Positions 60,550 to 64,000 of a DNA stretch of 64,000 nucleotides are shown here, piece by piece. Each line of letters begins with the position of its first letter. Position 1 is the stretch's first letter. The stretch comes from Sedimenticola sp. Lineage in GTDB: Bacteria; Pseudomonadota; Gammaproteobacteria; Chromatiales; Chromatiaceae. Location: positions 34,176 to 98,175 of the forward strand of contig JALSRN010000101.1 in the NCBI GenBank assembly GCA_026984735.1, given 5' to 3'. Both the position numbers and the translations under genes were made by a program. The notes below the pieces were generated by a model that had not been told where the DNA came from, searched no databases, and worked only from the letters and a program-made list of their open reading frames with translations.

Positions 60550-62556
60550 ATGGCAGGAGAATTCGGAAATCCCGAAATCGTCGAAGAGGAGGTCGATATC
60601 CTCATCATCGGCGGCGGCATGGCTGCCTGTGGTGCCGCTTACGAGATCGGCCCCTGGATCGACGCCGCGAAAAAAGAGGGCGTGGACATCAGCGTGAAGC
60701 TGGTGGACAAGGCCGCCGTGGACCGTTCCGGCGCCGTGGCCCAGGGCCTGTCGGCCATCAACACCTACATCGGTCCCGAGCAGGATCCCGCCGACTACGC
60801 CCGCATGGTCTCCAACGACCTCATGGGCATCACCCGTGACGACCTGGCCTACGACCTGGGCCGCCACGTGGACGAGTCGGTGCACCTGTTCGAAGAGTGG
60901 GGTCTGCCCATCTGGAAGATGGACGAGAACGGCGAGCGCCACAACGGCGCCGAGGGCCTGCCCGCCCTGAAGGACGGCGGCAAGCCGGTGCGTTCCGGTA
61001 AGTGGCAGATCATGATCAACGGCGAATCCTACAAGTGGATCGTCGCCGAGGCCGCCAAGAAGGCCCTGGGCGTGGACAACATCCAGGAGCGCGTCTTCAT
61101 CGTCAAGCTGGTGAACGACAAGAAGGACAAGAACCGCGTGGCCGGCGCCGTCGGCTTCTCGGTGCGCGAGCACAAGCTCTATGTCTACAAGTTCAAGGCC
61201 TGCCTGCTGGCCGCCGGCGGCTGCGTGAACATCTTCCGTCCCCGCTCCGTGGGCGAGGGCCAGGGCCGCGCTTGGTATCCCGTCTGGAATGCCGGTTCCA
61301 CCTACGCCATGGCTGCCGAGGCCGGCGCCGAGCTGACCATGATGGAGAACCGCTTCGTGCCCACCCGCTTCAAGGACGGCTACGGTCCTGTGGGCGCCTG
61401 GTTCCTGCTCTTCAAGTCCAAGGCCACCAACGGCCTGGGTGAGCTCTACATGGTGCGCAACAAGGAGATGCTGGACGACTACCCGCCCTACGGCCAGGCT
61501 GCCGTGCCGGCCTCCTGCCTGCGCAACCACCTGATGCTCAAGGAGATGCGCGAAGGTCGCGGCCCCATCTGGATGGACACCGTCACCGCCCTGGCGGAGA
61601 TGCGCGAGAAGCTCTCCCCCCGCGAGGTGAAGCACCTCGAGGCGGAGGCCTGGGAGGACTTCCTCGACATGTGCATCGGTCAGTGCGGCATCTGGGCGGG
61701 CGAGAACATCGAGCCGGAGAAGAAGAACTCCGAGCTGATGCCCACCGAGCCCTACCTGCTGGGTTCCCACTCCGGCTGCTGCGGCATCTGGGTCTCCGGT
61801 CCCGAGGACGTGGGAGCGCCCACCACCGAGGAGCATCCCGAGAAGGACAAGATCCCTTCGCACCTGCCCGAGGGCTGGAGCTGGGGCTACCGCGGCATGA
61901 CCACCGTGACCGGCCTCTTCACCGCTGGTGACGGTGTCGGCGCTTCCGGTCACAAGTTTTCCTCCGGCTCTCACGCCGAGGGACGCATGGCCGCCAAGGC
62001 GATGGTCAAGTTCGTCATGGACAACAAAGACTGGACGCCCGAGCTCGACACCTCGGTGGAGGATCTGGTCGAGGAGATCTACCGTCCTGTGCGCAACTAC
62101 CTCGAGCACAAGGACTACACCACGGCCATCGACATCAACCCCAACTACATCACTCCCCGGATGCTGCAGTTCCGGCTGCAGAAGATCATGGACGAGTATG
62201 TGGCGGGCGTTGCAACCTACTACACCACCAACGAGCACATGCTCGAGCTGGCCGAGCAGAAGCTGGAGATGCTGAAGGAAGACTCCCTGAAGATGCGCGC
62301 CAAGGACCTCCACGAGCTCCTGCGCGCATGGGAGAACTACCACCGCATCCTCACGGCCGAGGCGCACATGAAGCACATCCAATTCCGCGAGGAGTCGCGT
62401 TATCCGGGCTTCTACTACCGGATGGACAAGAACTTCGTGGACGAGGAGAACTGGAAGTGCTTCGTCAACTCCGTCTACGACAAGGAGACCAAGACCTGGA
62501 CCTGCTTCAAGCGGGCTCATAAGGACCTGGTCGACAAGTCCAAGCTGTTCAAGTAA
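60550..62556 (+). CDS. aprA: Adenylylsulfate (APS) reductase subunit alpha
   Basis: 668 aa; VEEEVDILIIGGGMAACGAAYEIGPW; RSGAVAQGLSAINTYIG; YLLGSHSGCCGIWVSGPEDVGAP; FTAGDGVGASGHKFSSGSHAEGRMAAKAMV. Confidence 0.98.
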   Translation: MAGEFGNPEIVEEEVDILIIGGGMAACGAAYEIGPWIDAAKKEGVDISVKLVDKAAVDRSGAVAQGLSAINTYIGPEQDPADYARMVSNDLMGITRDDLAYDLGRHVDESVHLFEEWGLPIWKMDENGERHNGAEGLPALKDGGKPVRSGKWQIMINGESYKWIVAEAAKKALGVDNIQERVFIVKLVNDKKDKNRVAGAVGFSVREHKLYVYKFKACLLAAGGCVNIFRPRSVGEGQGRAWYPVWNAGSTYAMAAEAGAELTMMENRFVPTRFKDGYGPVGAWFLLFKSKATNGLGELYMVRNKEMLDDYPPYGQAAVPASCLRNHLMLKEMREGRGPIWMDTVTALAEMREKLSPREVKHLEAEAWEDFLDMCIGQCGIWAGENIEPEKKNSELMPTEPYLLGSHSGCCGIWVSGPEDVGAPTTEEHPEKDKIPSHLPEGWSWGYRGMTTVTGLFTAGDGVGASGHKFSSGSHAEGRMAAKAMVKFVMDNKDWTPELDTSVEDLVEEIYRPVRNYLEHKDYTTAIDINPNYITPRMLQFRLQKIMDEYVAGVATYYTTNEHMLELAEQKLEMLKEDSLKMRAKDLHELLRAWENYHRILTAEAHMKHIQFREESRYPGFYYRMDKNFVDEENWKCFVNSVYDKETKTWTCFKRAHKDLVDKSKLFK

Positions 62557-62580
62557 TCACAGCCTGACAGCGGAGGACGA

Positions 62581-62613
62581 AAAATCCGGGCGCCGCGAGG
62601 CGTCCGGATTTTT
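62581..62613 (+). terminator. Intrinsic terminator after aprA
   Basis: AAAATCCGGgCGCC-GCGA-GGCGtCCGGATTTTTT. Confidence 0.88.
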
Positions 62614-62838
62614 TGCTGCTGCGTCGCCGAAAGGTTCACCGCACCGGACGGAGCAAAAGCCTTCTCCCCCTTCGTCGGCCAGATCAGCGGTTTGCCGAGC
62701 CGCGAGGCCGCGACGCGGGTTTTTCAAGCCAAATCCCCGCCGGAAACGGGTCTGCAAAAAGAAGGGAATTGGTCGATAATCGACCCGTTCCGTCCTCCGA
62801 CCTGTTCGAGAGCCCCTTGCGGGCCGAGGTTCAAATCC

Positions 62839-63804
62839 ATGAGTGAAGAAAAGTTCGATCTCCCCTATGACAGCCCGGTGTTGCCTCAGGTGCTGGAGCC
62901 TGGGAGCAAACTGAAGTTCGATTGCCACCCCGGCATCTCCTGCTTCAACGCCTGTTGCAAGATGGCCGACATCACCCTGGCGCCCTACGACATTCTGCGG
63001 CTGAAGAGGCGCATGGGCATGACTTCGGAAGAGTTCCTGCGGGAATACACCGTGCCTTTCCCCATGGATCAGGACAAGGTGCCGGGGCTGAAGCTCAAGA
63101 CCGACGAGACGGGCGCCTGTCTCTTTCTCGACCCCGAGAAAGGGTGTACCGTCTACGAAGACCGTCCCACCGTCTGCCGTTACTATCCCCTGGCCATGCT
63201 CACCATCCGCGAAAAAGGGTCGAGCCAACCCATCAAGCAGTATTCGCTGGTGATGGAGGAGCACTGCAAGGGCCATGAGCAGGCGCGGGAGACCACGGTG
63301 GAGGAGTACCGCAAGGAGCAGGGATGCGACGAGTTCGACTTCTACAACCAGGGCTGGTATGAGCTGATCCTGAAGAAGAAGTCGGCCGGTCCCGGCGTGG
63401 GCAAGCCCAACGAGATGAGCCTGCAGCTCTTTTTCATGGCCTCCTACAACACCGACATGTTCCGTCGCTTCGTGCTCAGCGACAAGTTCAAGGCGAGCTA
63501 CGATCTTCCCGAGGAGACCTACCAACAGATCGAAAAGGACGATGTGGCGCTTCTCCAATTCGCCTACAAGTTCCTGCGCCAGGCGCTGTTCGGAGAAAAG
63601 CTGGTGCCGGAGAAGCCGGGCGCCTGGGAGAAGCGGGTGGCGGAGCGGCGCGAGATCTGGGAGGCCCGCACCAGGGCCGAAATCGAGGCGCGCAACCGCC
63701 GGGTGGAAGAGATGATGCGCAAAGAGACGCTGGGGGAAGGGGAGGCCGACGCCATGCCCGATCCCGGCGACAGCGAGTGCGGCTGTTCTTCCGAGGAGCG
63801 GTGA
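62839..63804 (+). CDS. YkgJ-type cysteine cluster protein
   Basis: KFDCHPGISCFNACCKMADITLAPYDILRLKRRMGMTSEEFL; ACLFLDPEKGCTVYEDRPTVCRYYPLA; ECGCSSEER tail; start at 62839. Confidence 0.85.
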   Translation: MSEEKFDLPYDSPVLPQVLEPGSKLKFDCHPGISCFNACCKMADITLAPYDILRLKRRMGMTSEEFLREYTVPFPMDQDKVPGLKLKTDETGACLFLDPEKGCTVYEDRPTVCRYYPLAMLTIREKGSSQPIKQYSLVMEEHCKGHEQARETTVEEYRKEQGCDEFDFYNQGWYELILKKKSAGPGVGKPNEMSLQLFFMASYNTDMFRRFVLSDKFKASYDLPEETYQQIEKDDVALLQFAYKFLRQALFGEKLVPEKPGAWEKRVAERREIWEARTRAEIEARNRRVEEMMRKETLGEGEADAMPDPGDSECGCSSEER

Positions 63805-64000
63805 GTGCAGGCTCCTGGCTCGGCATCGCGCCAGAGCGCTCCCGTTTTGGCGTTTCGATCGCTCGACGGCTTATTCTCTTCATCCGCGGTCACGCCATCC
63901 GGTTCTTCCCGGGATCTTTTCGCGCAAGCCCCGTAAAGGGTGAGGCGCAGGGAAGCGCCGCACGGCATCTCTTTATTAGCAGGATGTTGAAAAAGTCCTT

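Noticed and set aside
60466-62520. 684-aa minus-strand ORF opposite aprA
   Set aside because: Shadow ORF of aprA; low-complexity Gly/Val/His/Leu composition.
62790-62840. tRNA T-arm-like string GGGCCGAGGTTCAAATCC upstream of the YkgJ-type gene
   Set aside because: No acceptor stem, D-arm or anticodon arm can be built around it, and it runs straight into the start codon.

Overview
This window reads as the chromosome of a high-GC, sulfur-oxidising, probably autotrophic gammaproteobacterium. The lineage is inferred from gene content and was not searched. Most of the window is housekeeping DNA: TraB, an RND efflux pair, UbiD, PurC, TypA, tandem Slp lipoproteins, a UDP-sugar/AsnB-like cluster, lptM-lysA-dapF-DUF484-xerC, TonB-ApbE-GshB, a pilGHIJ-chpA-chpC chemosensory operon, rsmE-metF-ahcY-metK, a tkt-gap-pgk-pyk-fba carbon cluster, an NtrC-type regulator with an ECF sigma factor, and aprBA. 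The most interesting items are: (1) a SAM-II riboswitch candidate with its own promoter and intrinsic terminator in the metK leader, next to a near-canonical SAH riboswitch in front of ahcY; (2) a tightly coupled operon at the left edge encoding a small VanZ protein, an ~809-aa protein with three VanZ-like segments, and a secreted protein resembling the exosortase-associated TIGR03790 family; (3) a large imperfect hairpin between gap and pgk; (4) several unusual domain architectures. Many long ORFs in the supplied track are antisense or frame-shifted shadows of real genes and were rejected. No CRISPR array, complete tRNA or rRNA gene, or transposase was found.
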